Of a stretch of 12,838 nucleotides of DNA, positions 1 through 8,675 are shown in pieces (positions within the stretch are counted from its first letter, which is position 1; each line of letters begins with the position of its first letter). The DNA is from Larix sibirica (lineage: Eukaryota > Streptophyta > Pinopsida > Pinales > Pinaceae), in the NCBI GenBank assembly GCA_004151065.3, contig NWUY0300009713.1, positions 65,677 to 78,514 of the forward strand, read 5' to 3'. Below the pieces are notes generated by a model. The model had not been told where the DNA came from. It made no database searches and saw nothing but the letters and a program-made list of their open reading frames with translations. Both the position numbers and the translations under genes were made by a program.

Positions 1-702
1 ACTTCACATAAATCTCTTCTTTAAGATCACCATGAAGAAATGTTGTCTTTACATCCATCTATTTTGTCTCAAGATAAAAATCTGTAGTTAAAGACATTAG
101 TACACTTATGTAAGTTAGCTTCGCAACAAGACATAAAATTTCACCGAATTCGACTCCTTCGACTTTAGAATCTCCTTTCGCTACTAGTCGAGCCTTGTAC
201 TTCTTGACTTAACCTACTGCAATTAAATTTGTCTTGAATGCCCACTTACTACCGACAGGATTCATTCCATTTGGTAACGCGATTAGATCCCATGTTTCAT
301 TCTCCTTCAAGGACTCCATTTCTTATTCCAAAGCCCTTTTCTAGAATTTACCTTTTGTCGAGTCGATCGCTTCCTTTACCATCTTGGGATTGTCTTCTAT
401 GGAAGGTAACGTAAAAGATGCGAGAAAGTCGGGTGGAATATACCTTTCTGGTTGTTTCATTGCTCAACCAAACCATTGATTTTCGGAGTCTGCTATTCCA
501 CCTCTTCATTGAATTCAGTTGACTCTCCCAAATCCATACTTTCGTCGTTCATTTGAAACTTTTGCTTTTCTTATTCTGTTTCTCTTTTAACCTCTTCATT
601 CTTGGAAGTTCCTTCGACTTTTATGAAGATCAAATCTCAACTAAGAATGTCTTCCTCACCACTGGGTTCCACAGTTTATATCCCTTCACTCCATCCTTGT
701 AC
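1..702 (-). pseudogene. copia integrase/RT linker and start of reverse transcriptase, cut by window edge
   Basis: Downstream of integrase the reading is RYKDGVKGYKLWNP (about 637-708), then after a frame shift DLIFIKVEGTSKNEE and an acidic linker (about 500-636). After another shift it is QPERYIPPDFLASF and the RT N-terminal domain (1 to about 497). In that last frame ENETWDLIALPNG, GSKWAFKT, KKYKARLVAKG, FGEILCLVAKLT and MDVKTTFLHGDLKEEIY follow in the correct order without further indels. They are interrupted by stops at 464-466, 341-343, 323-325, 209-211 and 59-61. MDVKTTFLHGDL holds the first catalytic Asp of RT. The remaining RT motifs and RNase H lie left of position 1. RT would copy element RNA into DNA in the particle; this copy cannot. 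Confidence 0.9.
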
Positions 703-1344
703 CTAATGAAGATGCACTAAGCACTTCTTCGACTTTTTTTCAAGTTTAGTCCTTTTCTCCTTTGGAATGTGCACAAAGGCATCAAACTGAAACACTTTCA
801 GATGTGTAAGAGAGGGATTTTTAACATCCCATGCCTCATATGGATTCTTGTAGACCAAAGCCTTCAATAACAACCTATTCACCAGGTAACATGTTCTGTC
901 GATTGCCTCTACCCATAAATCTTGTGCAACTCCTGCACCTTCGAGCATGTTCCTCGCTTTCTCCATTAATGTTCTATTCATTCTTTCAACAACTCCATTC
1001 TGTTGAGGCATGTAGGGATTTGTGTTTTTTCAAGATATACCGTGCTATCTACATAACTAGTATAACACTTTTCCACAAAATTCTCCTCCATTATCAGTTC
1101 ATCACCTTGATCTTTTTACTAGTCTAATTCTCCACAAGAGATTTAAACTCATGAAACTTCTAAAAACCTCAGATTTCTTCCTCATAAAATACAACCATGT
1201 CATTTTAGAGAAATCATCTATGAAATAAATGTAATTCTGAGATCCTCCTACTAAAGGGACTGACATAGGTCCAAACACATCACTATGTATTAACTCCAGT
1301 ACTTATTTAGCCCTAGTAGCACCAGATGAGAAACTTACACAACT
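703..1344 (-). pseudogene. copia integrase core and C-terminal part
   Basis: Integrase inserts the element cDNA into the genome. Reading continues in frame from the stop at 1345-1347. The first catalytic Asp is in HSDVFGP (1279-1281), the second in TDNGGEF (1093-1095) and the Glu in NGVVER (985-987). There are 35 residues between the second Asp and the Glu, as expected for D,D(35)E. Stops lie at 1303-1305, 1057-1059, 1045-1047 and 1030-1032. A short stretch at about 1098-1155 reads best in another frame (EFKSLVEN then KKIKV), a compensated double shift. From 1011 to 706 the frame is open and covers ERMNRTLMEKARNML and HLKVFQFDAFVHIPKEKR. It ends at a stop (703-705) that arises because the next segment, RYKDGVKGYKLWNPV, is in a different frame. 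Confidence 0.92.
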
Positions 1345-2016
1345 CTACTTACCATGAATACAATGTTCACATAAGTCAACTTCTTCAGAGAAATCATTGA
1401 GACATTTGACCATACATTTATTGTGCATAGCACAAATACTTTTCTCACCTATATGTCTTATTTGTTGATGCCACAACATGGTCGAGTCGAGTAGACAAGA
1501 AGATATGCAGTCAGACTCCAGACATTCCAGATTATCACTTTTGTCGATGTCTATTCTTCCCAATAGCTTATATAGGGTTCTAGTCCAAACTCCCCTCATT
1601 AGTACCATCGCTCCTCGCACCATTTTACATGTATCTTTCTCAAATATAGACTGCACTCCTGCATTTCCCATCTTACTTACAGAGATAAGGTTTCGAGCCA
1701 AACCTAAGATATGTAGCACTCTTGTAAGTGTTCCTATTCTTCCATCTTTCAGTATCAGTTGAAATTTACCTCGTCTAACTATCCTGGTTGGCGAATCATA
1801 TCCCAACATAAAATTACCACCATCGATCTTCTCATACTCATAGATCCAATCTCTATTTGGTGTCATATGATATGATGCACTAGAGCTGATCAACCAAGAG
1901 TCGTGATTTGACTGTGTACTTGTGGAGGCCAAATACACATCTCCTTTCTCTTCTTGAGAAGACTTACCGTCATTTGATTGACCCTCCTCATCCCCTTTGC
2001 CTTTATTGACTTCCAT
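1345..2016 (-). pseudogene. copia pol: protease and GAG-pre-integrase part
   Basis: This 223-codon open stretch is part of the gag-pol polyprotein, not a separate gene, and its ATG is probably an internal Met. Residues 1-38 are a polar linker after the zinc knuckle. Residues 39-140 are the retropepsin-like protease that would cut the polyprotein. The active-site triplet, normally D-S/T-G/A, reads S-S-S in WLISSSASYHMT, with the lost Asp codon at 1885-1887. The downstream flap-like sequence and ARNLISVSKM are well kept. Residues about 170-223 are the GAG-pre-integrase zinc domain, with LWHQQIRH (two His) and CEHC (two Cys), so its HHCC ligands survive. The stop at 1345-1347 is in frame with the integrase that follows (SDVFGP onward). 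The break there is a nonsense mutation, not a domain boundary. Confidence 0.9.
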
Positions 2017-2022
2017 CGACTT

Positions 2023-2768
2023 GTAGTGTCGTTTATAATGGTTGACTTTGCCTCATCGCCACTAGTTTTCATTGTTGGACCAAGTGACCTAGTCTTAGAT
2101 CTATCCCTTGAATTTGACTTTCTATTGGAGGTTTTTCTTTTTCCTCTGTCTACCCACTAACCTCTTACCATTAAGGATTCATGGGTTTCTCCTTCCATGT
2201 TCTTTCATCTCATATCATAAAACAACAGAGATGCGACCACATCGTTGAACTTCAATGTGGTATTGTTGCTTCCAATAGCAATGACCATGCTATCCCAAGA
2301 ATCCGACAAAGAGCATAATAGATTGATGCATTTTTCCTCAATGATTTAAATATCTATGGACAACAACTGACTAAAAACAATGTTGAATGCATTTAGGTGC
2401 TCTGTAACCGAGTCACCTTCTCCCATCCTGATAAGATATAGCTTCTTCTAAAGAAACAACTTGTTAACAAGAGATTTCGATTGGTACAAGTTCCCCCATT
2501 TTTCCCACAACTTCTTTGCAGTGTCTTCTTCTGAGACATTCAACAATAGAAAATCTACTAAACAAAGTTGGATTTTACTCCTTTCCTTTATGTCGATCTT
2601 CTGCCAATCTTCCTTAGACACACCTACTAGAGTCATTCCTAGGTTGACTGCAATCCATTGTTCTTGATCTACAAAGAGATCCTTCATTTTAAGATTCCAA
2701 AGATCAAAATTTTTCCCATTAAACTTTTCAATTTCTATCCTCGNGACAATCCATAACTTCCTAACCAC
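2023..2768 (-). pseudogene. copia gag (capsid/nucleocapsid) pseudogene
   Basis: The gag protein of copia elements packages element RNA into cytoplasmic particles. The first 106 codons (2768-2451) are open and read as the plant DUF4219/UBN2 gag family: KFNGKNFDLWNLKMKDL near residues 15-31 and LLNVSEEDTAKKLWEKWGNLY around residue 75 onward. An N at 2744 makes residue 9 unknown. The same frame continues with recognisable gag sequence (RMGEGDSVTEHLNAFN, DSWDSMVIAIGSNNTTLKF) through stops at 2448-2450, 2346-2348, 2205-2207 and 2157-2159. Near 2060 the reading shifts frame into the zinc-knuckle position. There all three Cys positions are lost: stops at 2062-2064 and 2053-2055, and Tyr at 2023-2025. 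Only the His at 2038-2040 remains. The start at 2768 is the first ATG upstream of the domain and follows a leader of about 170 bases. Confidence 0.88.
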
Positions 2769-2939
2769 TTTTGGTTATACTGCTATAGTCGAATTGAATG
2801 GGTCAACTTTGGTTGATTTCCCGTCGGGCTTCAGTCATTCTGTTCACTTCTCATCGACTATTAGTTTGTCTTTCGACCAAACAACTATTTTGGTCAGTCA
2901 TCTGACCATACATCCTCGTCTATCGCCTTCGAATCCAGT
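2769..2939 (-). other. copia 5' leader between primer site and gag
   Basis: Non-coding leader of the copia element, about 170 bases. It has several TCGAC/CGAC words, and at 2830-2841 it shares a 12-base word with 9373-9384. Confidence 0.5.
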
Positions 2940-2951
2940 CAACTTATACCA
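2940..2951 (-). other. putative primer binding site for initiator Met tRNA
   Basis: On the minus strand this reads TGGTATAAGTTG. The usual plant copia primer site begins TGGTATCAGAGC, so the first six bases match and eight of twelve match overall. It lies two bases inside a CA that ends the proposed terminal repeat and about 170 bases before gag, which is the expected arrangement. Confidence 0.55.
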
Positions 2952-2953
2952 AT

Positions 2954-3007
2954 TGAATATCAACTTTGCAAGTTGATTTACATGCAAATAACATAATATT
3001 CCCAACA
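2954..3007 (-). repeat. putative 5' LTR of the copia element, very short or internally deleted
   Basis: On the minus strand the segment begins TGTTGGGAATATT and ends GATATTCA, giving the TG...CA ends typical of LTRs, and lies directly next to the primer site. It is only 54 bases, far shorter than usual copia LTRs, which are commonly above 100. It contains a perfect hairpin at 2959-2977 (8 bp stem, 3 base loop). No second copy is visible because the other end of the element is outside the window, so the boundary is inferred. Confidence 0.4.
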
Positions 3008-3121
3008 TAGAGGATTGGGGCATCGCACGAATCCGCCGCAAAGGTTCTCTTGGTGTAGAGAGAAGAATTTGACTCCGGGAAAGGGGACAGATTAAGGAAA
3101 CAAGAGCCAAAATATTCTAGA
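3008..3121 (+). other. probable LINE 5' UTR remnant
   Basis: Sequence between the copia end and the first Met of the ORF1 reading. No domain is recognisable. It is assigned to the LINE only by position. Confidence 0.4.
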
Positions 3122-4470
3122 ATGGGAGGGACAGGGAATGATCCCTTCAACAAACTTCAAAATGAAAAGAACCATGCATATTGAGATAAGAAGGAGATTG
3201 AGTGACCAAACAAGGGTTGTATTCCAAAAGTGACCTTAATCCCACGGTTTGAAGTTTCATCTCCAAATATTTGGGCATATATTCAGTATATGCAAGTTCA
3301 TGCACTTATAAGAAAATTCATGGGGATTTGGCCCACTAAAAAATCTATCTTATGGTGGATAAAAAAAAAATGGAGGCCAAAAGTGTAAACCGACCTGGAA
3401 CTAGGATCCAAGTGTTTCTTCACGACCATTTTCTCAAGTGTGGAGGAAAAGGATAGGGTGTTCGAGAATGGGCCTTATTTTTTCAATTCAATAGGCCTCT
3501 ACATGCGATTATGGTGACAAAATTTCAGCCCAGACAGAGAAGATTTCATCAAAGTGTCAGTATGGATGCACATGTATTCCTTGCTTTAGGAACATTGGTA
3601 TGAGTATACCCTTGCCGGTATTGGGAACTTACGTGAAATCATTAGAGGTCACCAAACAAGGAAGGGGCACATCCTATACTTGAATCTTTGTTTACATTAA
3701 TGTCCCTCGACCTCTTCCTGAATTCATATGTTTAAGTTATCACGATTCTAGTGGATCCAAGCTTTGCATTATGAGCATATTCCATTTCGATGTCGACGCT
3801 GCCATGAGCATGGACAACACTTGAGATATTGTTCCCTTAATCAGGCTCTACTAAACTCAATTTTAGAGGCAAAGGTGTATAAGGAGGGTTACATCAAAGT
3901 TAATCATATGATAAGGTAGGGAACACAACCGATACAGGGTAATCGAAGGAAAATCCTATCTACAACCAACATATTCAATATCTTAAGCAATGTTCGCCAA
4001 CACATGAAAGGGACTCTTTGGAATATAATAAGTGCCAATGAATAGAACCTAGAGATGAGCCAAAGTGCAATTGCTATGGAAACCTAAAGGTTTTCCCATC
4101 CAAAAACATTTTGGACCTTGAAGAAGGAGAGGATATGGATATTGGATATTTATATTTGCAGGGATTAATGGATGCCTATGAGAGGTAGGACCCATCCTCT
4201 ATCCCAAAAATTTAGATTCAACTTCTAAAATAATCTCTTCTCAAAGAAAAGATAGACGAAACCAAGCAAGAGATTAAAGAGCAGCAATTCTTCTCTTCCT
4301 TAGGAGTCAAGCTTTATGGTTATAAATAACCCTCAAAGACCCTGAATTCTGAAACCAAAAAAGGTCATAAGAGTAATAGGAAACTTATTCAGGCTCTAAG
4401 AGAAATACTAACAAATTTGAAATTATTTGTCCCAATGATGGAGAAGTTACCATCACATTCCTATAATAGT
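3122..4470 (+). pseudogene. LINE ORF1 (RNA-binding protein) pseudogene
   Basis: ORF1 proteins bind LINE RNA in the ribonucleoprotein used for retrotransposition. The chosen start, ATG 3122-3124, begins the frame that runs into the DUF4283-like domain: FMGIWPTKKSILWWIKKKW, then LELGSKCFFTTIFSSVEEK and RVFENGPYFFNSIGLYMRLW. Frame is kept from 3122 to about 3625 despite stops at 3182, 3203, 3386, 3515 and 3587. Then about 3630-3752 reads in another frame (FVYINVPRPLPEFI, stop at 3681). The first frame resumes with HIPFRCRRCHEHGQHLRYC, a CCHC_4-type knuckle at 3791-3832. Its expected His is Gln, with a His shifted by one residue. A third frame from about 4035 gives the acidic tail ILDLEEGEDMDIG and a charged, coiled-coil-like LLKEKIDETKQEIKEQQ. 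There is a stop at 4327-4329. Confidence 0.87.
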
Positions 4471-5220
4471 TTGAAAAGAAGGTCATATCCTAGAATGCCC
4501 AAGGGATCAAAGGGAAATCCAAACATAGACTGTTGATAAACAAGATCTCATTGAAACAAACTGCAATAGTCACGTTACATGATATCAAATGTAATGAGGA
4601 CATAATGTGAAGGATTAGCAAGCAATGTTGGAAAGGGAACCAAGCCATAGCATTAGATTCTCACGAGGCTGCAGGAGAACTCACTATTCTCTGGGATCCA
4701 ACTACCATCAATTTACAGGACATCTCTGCTACTGAAAGAACTATGCCAACCACCTTTCACTTCATATCCAAACCTGTCAATGGTATAATAACCAACATCT
4801 ATGGATCACCGGTTAGAGAGGAACAAATGCGCTTTCTTAACACCCTTTAGAATCTGTCTAAACTAGCCATCTCCAGCTATTGGCTAATTGGAGGAGATTT
4901 CGGTATCATTACCTTCCTTTTGGAAAAAAAGGTAGGGTAAGGAAGTTGGACCAGGAAGGAGAATGATTTAAAGAGCTCATTTTGCAACTTAAATTGGTAG
5001 ACAAGGAAACCGTGAATGGGTTATTCACTTGGAACAACAAGATGGTTGGAATCAATTAAATTGCTTCAAGGCTAGATATATTTCTCCTCTTTGAGCACAT
5101 TCTAACGTATATCTTAATGATAGAATACTCCATTCTCCCCAGTGATGGTTCAGACCATTGGCCAATTTATCTGAATTTAAAATCATATGAGAGCCCATGA
5201 AATAGGCCTTTCAGGTTTGA
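4471..5220 (+). other. ORF2 AP-type endonuclease domain
   Basis: Exonuclease-endonuclease-phosphatase fold. Reading from 4482, the first motif S-W-N has its Trp replaced by TAG (4491-4493). The metal-binding Glu motif Q-E-T-K reads H-D-I-K, with Asp at 4581-4583. GGDF (Asp 4896-4898) is kept but the following Asn is Gly. SDHWP is intact (His 5156-5158). WNNK and IASRLD are also kept. Stops are at 4608, 4848, 4964, 5057 and 5198. Two frame changes fall exactly at homopolymers, seven A at 4924-4930 and eight T at 5221-5228. Confidence 0.88.
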
Positions 5221-5697
5221 TTTTTTTTGCTTGATCATCCGTATTTTGAAGCAAATTTTGCTACTTGGTGGAAAGAAGTAGAGGTCATATATGGGACTCT
5301 AATGTATCGGTTCCAACAACAATTGAAGAACCTCAAAGGTAAGTTAAAATATTGGAATAAAGTGGTCTTTGGTAACATCTTTTCTAAGAAGAAAGCATTA
5401 TAACATTAGGTGGAGCAAATCCAACAATAGATTGTTCTAGAAGGTTGTTTAGAGAAGTTGCAACAATAGGAAAGGAGATTGTGATCTCTTCTAGATCAAA
5501 TCTACAAGTAGGAAGAAATATTGTGGTGACAAAAATCAAGGGTTCATTGGTTAAAAGAAGATGAGAAAACACCAAGTTTTTTCATAATTCAATGACTCAA
5601 CAAACAAATCAAAACCGAATTACCTCCCTAAAAAATTCTCAAGGAAATACGGTGATAAAGCATAAAGAAATCAATTAGGATTTGATTCAACTTCTTC

Positions 5698-6520
5698 AAT
5701 GGGATTCTTACAGAACCTACGAAGGATATGGAGAATGCCGTTTAACAAATAATGGAACACATTCCTAGCCTATTTACTGCTGAGCATAATGGTCAAATGT
5801 TAAGGGATATCATTCTTAAAGAGGTGGAACAATCGATTATGGCAATGTTGATGGGAAATTTCCCAGGCCCAAATGGTTTCACTACAAACTTTTATCATGC
5901 ATGTTGGCCTGCTATAAAGAAGGATGTGGGGAAGTGGTAAAGGAATTAAGGTAGAAGAGGAAGGTCTTATCGGCCTTAAGCTCAACCTTCATAACTCTAT
6001 ATCTGAAGGAAGGTCCCACAACTGATCCCAGTAATGTTTGACCCATTTGTCTATGCAATGTTATATATAAGATAATAACCAAGGTTAGAGCAAATAGACT
6101 GAAGTTGATCCTTCTAAAGTTGATCTCTGAGGGAAAGATGGGATATGTGGAAGGTAGACAAATCATGGATGGTATAATTTAGGCCCATGAAATAGTTCAT
6201 TCCTTAAAAATTACTAAGAAGTCAGGAATGCTCATTAAATTGTACTTGTCCAAGGCCTTTGATAGATTAAATTGGGTCTTCATCAAGAGAAAGTTGTTGG
6301 ATTTTGGATTCTCCCTAATTTGCACAAATTGGATCTTAACACTTACCTATTCGGTAAGGTGACCCCCTCTCGCCTTTTCTCTTCATTTTGATGGCAGAAG
6401 GTCTTGGTCAAGCAATTCTTGAGGAAGGTCTAAAAGGAGCAAGGCTTCATGGTGAGGATCTTGTTGCTTCCCATCTATTGACCGTCGACGATACTATGCT
6501 TATGGGGACCCCTAAAACTT
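5698..6520 (+). other. ORF2 reverse transcriptase fingers/palm region
   Basis: PGPNGFTTNFYHACWP (ORF piece 5752-5940) matches the conserved PGPDG motif with Asp changed to Asn. After a frame shift near 5937 come FITLYLKEG, PICLCNVIYKIITKVRANRLK and GYVEGRQIMDGII. Motif A reads KLYLSKAFDRLNW, so the catalytic Asp is Tyr (6243-6245). About 20-25 residues expected between motif A and IRQGDP are missing. IR-stop-GDPLSPFLFILMAEGLG starts at 6349, with TAA 6355-6357 in place of Gln. The YADD-type box reads TVDD (both Asp kept, 6487-6492). This RT cannot work because motif A and the motif B approach are damaged. Confidence 0.9.
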
Positions 6521-7170
6521 ATGCCGCATGAATGATCAAATGAGTCTTCAACCCCTTCATGAATATTCAGGTATAATTGTAAATCAAAATAAGTCTTGAA
6601 TCTTATTCTTTAATGTTCACATTTCTTTCTAGGTCAATATTATCTGGATCCTTGGCTTGTAATTGAGTTCTCTTCCAACCAAATACCTCAACACCCAACT
6701 TATTGAAAGAACCAAGCATACTCTCTCTTGGTAGGAGTTTCTCTCCAATATGGAAAGAAAATTAGATAAGTGGTATTTTAGATCCTTGCATATTCTTGGT
6801 TGGATTATCCTCATAAAATTCATATTTCAAGCCATGCCTATTTATCTTTGCTCCATTGTCTCTACTCCAAAGAATATTTTGAATGCCATCAGGAACCTCC
6901 AAAGAAACCATCTAATGAAGTGCCTCTGGACCCTAAGAAAATGGGAATTTATAGCATGGAAAAAACTGTGTCAACCCAATGGGTCAGGGGATTGGGACCG
7001 ATAGATATCGAATTGGAAAATGTAGAAATGGGAGAAAAACTATGGTGGCAATGGTTGCATGAAAGAAAGGCACTATGGAGTCATCTTTGGAAAAAAATAT
7101 GCAAAAGAAACGGAGGATCAAGACTTGCTTTGTTTAATTGGATCTTAGCATGTCTCCATGATATGTAATC
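6521..7170 (+). other. ORF2 post-RT (thumb/connection) region
   Basis: From about 6541 one frame reads SSLPTKYL, MERKLDKWYFRSLHILGW, FQAMPIYLCSIVSTPKNI and NAIRNLQRNHL, the conserved region after RT in plant LINEs. The open part is 6750-7004. Near 7000 the reading moves to the frame of 6800-7168 with IDIELENVEMGEKLWWQWLH and RKALWSHLWKK, the usual next block. Four stops lie in 6598-6740. Confidence 0.85.
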
Positions 7171-7500
7171 TTTCCTAAAATAATAATGAACTTGTGCAAG
7201 CCCATTTCTTATGGGAGATTAGGGGTGGAAAAACTGCTTACTTCTGGGAAGATGCTTGGTAGTAGATACCAAAACTTAGTAATCAACAGGACTGGTTAAA
7301 ATTTCAATATCATTTTCAGGTTCAAGATAAGCACACGGTCAATCAATATTGGACAGTGCCTAATGAAGAGGGAAGTTGGTGAATTGGATCCCCATGCAAG
7401 AATGACCAATATCCTTGCAACACTTGGATATCAATCGATCTTCAGGACAAACAGATTCCTTTTTAGGAGTGCAGGGATAAGCTTAAATGGGGGAAAAAAA
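7171..7500 (+). other. ORF2 central segment, strongly eroded
   Basis: A frame reading NNELVQAHFLWEIRGGKTAYFWEDAW from about 7182, then QYWTVPNEEGSW near 7350, continues the plant LINE ORF2 colinearly. It has two adjacent stops after the first motif. No catalytic residue is expected here. Confidence 0.7.
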
Positions 7501-7760
7501 GGGAGGGGATTTCTCCATTAAAGCTGCATACTCCGTTCTAATCAATGCCAACACTGAATCTAGAGAAACGGTTTGGGAATAGATTTGGAAGGACAATATT
7601 TGGCTGAAGGTATCCACTTTTCTTTGGTTGGTAGCCAAAGGTAGGGCATTAACACAAAATCAGATCACCAATAGAGGGTATGAGGGGTCATTGATATGTT
7701 ACTTATAAAAGGAAAACCCATAAACGCTGGAACATCTTCTTAATGAATTCCCATTCTCAT
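7500..7760 (+). other. ORF2 zf-RVT-like zinc domain
   Basis: The frame starting GDFSIKAAYSVL (from 7505) with IWLKVSTFLWLVAKGRALT matches the zf-RVT domain that follows RT in many plant LINEs. Of the zinc ligands, the first Cys (7697-7699) and the His (7733-7735) remain. The second Cys position is a stop (7706-7708) and the last is Phe (7748-7750). Another stop is at 7721-7723. The domain would bind nucleic acid; here it cannot hold zinc normally. Confidence 0.78.
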
Positions 7761-7859
7761 CAATCCTACGGGATAAAGGGGATGGAATATTCGTTAGTTG
7801 GATAGGAACATAGACACCATACGAGACACAATTGCAAATTAGAGAAGGCAGGTTTTTTG

Positions 7860-8160
7860 CAATCCCATTCTCAATAGGGCTTGGAAATTATTTCTAGGGT
7901 TTTTAATGTGGGAAACATGGAATAAACACAATGGAAGAATATTATAGAATCAAACATTAAACAAAGAGTAAGTCTAGAAAGGCATTCGCTCCAAAATCAG
8001 TGAAACCATCCAAGCCTCCTTTTGGATGGAGGAAGATTTGAAATATGATGAGGCAGAAGGATACATCATGAAGGGATGGGATTTGAAGTCGAGTCCCACT
8101 TCCCTGCCCGTATCTAAGAATAGATTGCTAAGAACTAGCCCAACTGCTTGGTCTCATCCT
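7860..8160 (+). other. ORF2 spacer between zf-RVT and RNase H
   Basis: Readable as ILNRAWKLFLGFLMWETWNK, then ASFWMEEDLKYDEAEGYIM and a proline/serine-rich stretch ending SPPLGFLK. It is colinear with plant LINEs and lacks catalytic motifs. The end of the open reading leads straight into the RNase H start. Confidence 0.7.
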
Positions 8161-8164
8161 CCCT

Positions 8165-8675
8165 CTCCTCCCTTAGGATTTCTCAAGTAGAATTTCGATG
8201 GAGCTTCAAAAGGAAATACGGTTTGATGGGTTTTTGAGGAACCTTTTGTGATGATTAGGAATCCATAATTTGAATATATGCATGTCATTTGGGCATTAAA
8301 TACAACAATGCAATGGAACTAACGAACTTGGCGACAGGACTATAGATTGTAAAATGAAAAGGTTTTTGCAAGTTCGTAGTCGAAGGGTATTCTCAGCTCA
8401 ACATTGACATGGTTCTCAAGATGCAATGCGGTCTTCCCATTCATAAATTATCTCATAACTAGAGATTGGAAAATAGATTGGAGATTCATTAGACTATATT
8501 TCAAAATATAGTGGTGATGATCCCCTCTCACATTCGTAGAACTGCTAGCAAGGTGGCATATCGTTTGGATAACAAAGGGGCCAAGTATGCATCAATGGAT
8601 TTGGATATGTTGTGGGTTAGCCCATTGACAACCGTTGTTGCCTCAAACTGTCTCACCTTATCTCAACAGGACTAA
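8165..8675 (+). other. ORF2 C-terminal RNase H domain
   Basis: RNase H removes the RNA strand of RNA-DNA hybrids and occurs at the C-terminus of some plant L1 elements. NFDGASKGN gives the first catalytic Asp (8197-8199), after a TAG at 8188-8190. A frame change follows. NAMELTNL gives the Glu (8316-8318). The third residue, expected in VEGDS, is Tyr (8388-8390, VEGYS). The fourth, expected as Asp in the KVADRLxN motif, is also Tyr (8559-8561, KVAYRLDN). The frame is constant from about 8300 to the stop at 8673-8675, with stops at 8343-8345 and 8355-8357 and at least two more. Two of four catalytic residues are therefore lost. Confidence 0.85.

Larger units (their letters stand above)
1..3007 (-). 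mobile_element. Ty1/copia LTR retrotransposon, degraded, 3' part beyond window
   Basis: Minus-strand reading gives the copia order gag, protease, integrase, reverse transcriptase. Putting integrase before RT separates copia from Ty3/gypsy. Motifs seen are the gag UBN2-like domain, WLISSSASYHMT (protease site), an HHCC zinc finger, HSDVFGP, TDNGGEF and PQQNGVVERMNRTL (integrase) and MDVKTTFLHGDL (RT). The domain style resembles the Tnt1/Tork group, which is an inference from motif wording only. The 5' end appears to lie at 3007, with a tRNA primer site at 2940-2951. The rest of RT, RNase H and the 3' LTR lie beyond position 1. Frames change near 2060, 1100-1155, 706, 640 and 505, and many stops interrupt the reading, so no polyprotein can be made. 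Codon reading can still be followed across almost the whole length. Confidence 0.93.
4471..8675 (+). pseudogene. LINE ORF2 polyprotein pseudogene
   Basis: ORF2 encodes the enzymes for target-primed reverse transcription: endonuclease nicks DNA, RT copies the RNA. The whole ORF can be traced in order: endonuclease (4471-5220), linker (5229-5700), RT (5698-6520), thumb/connection (6520-7170), a partly traceable segment (7170-7500), zf-RVT-like (7500-7760), spacer (7860-8160) and RNase H (8170-8675). The frame changes many times, among others near 4924-4930, 5221-5228, 5565, 5697, 5937, 6346, 6535 and 7000, and there are dozens of stops. The longest open pieces are 6750-7004 and 6800-7168, in overlapping different frames. 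The probable original stop is TAA at 8673-8675, after LTLSQQD. The start is taken just upstream of the endonuclease, at KVIS. A Met is not visible there. Confidence 0.88.

Noticed and set aside
831-1127. Plus-strand 98-codon open frame
   Set aside because: It is antisense to the copia integrase, whose motifs on the minus strand are clear.
1478-1762. Plus-strand 94-codon open frame
   Set aside because: It is a shadow of the minus-strand copia protease/pre-integrase region.
2898-3153. Two overlapping minus-strand frames across the copia/LINE junction
   Set aside because: They run through the LTR remnant and antisense to the LINE 5' end, and have no motif.
5384-6166. Minus-strand frames of 61-84 codons
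   Set aside because: They are antisense to LINE ORF2, which is recognised on the plus strand.
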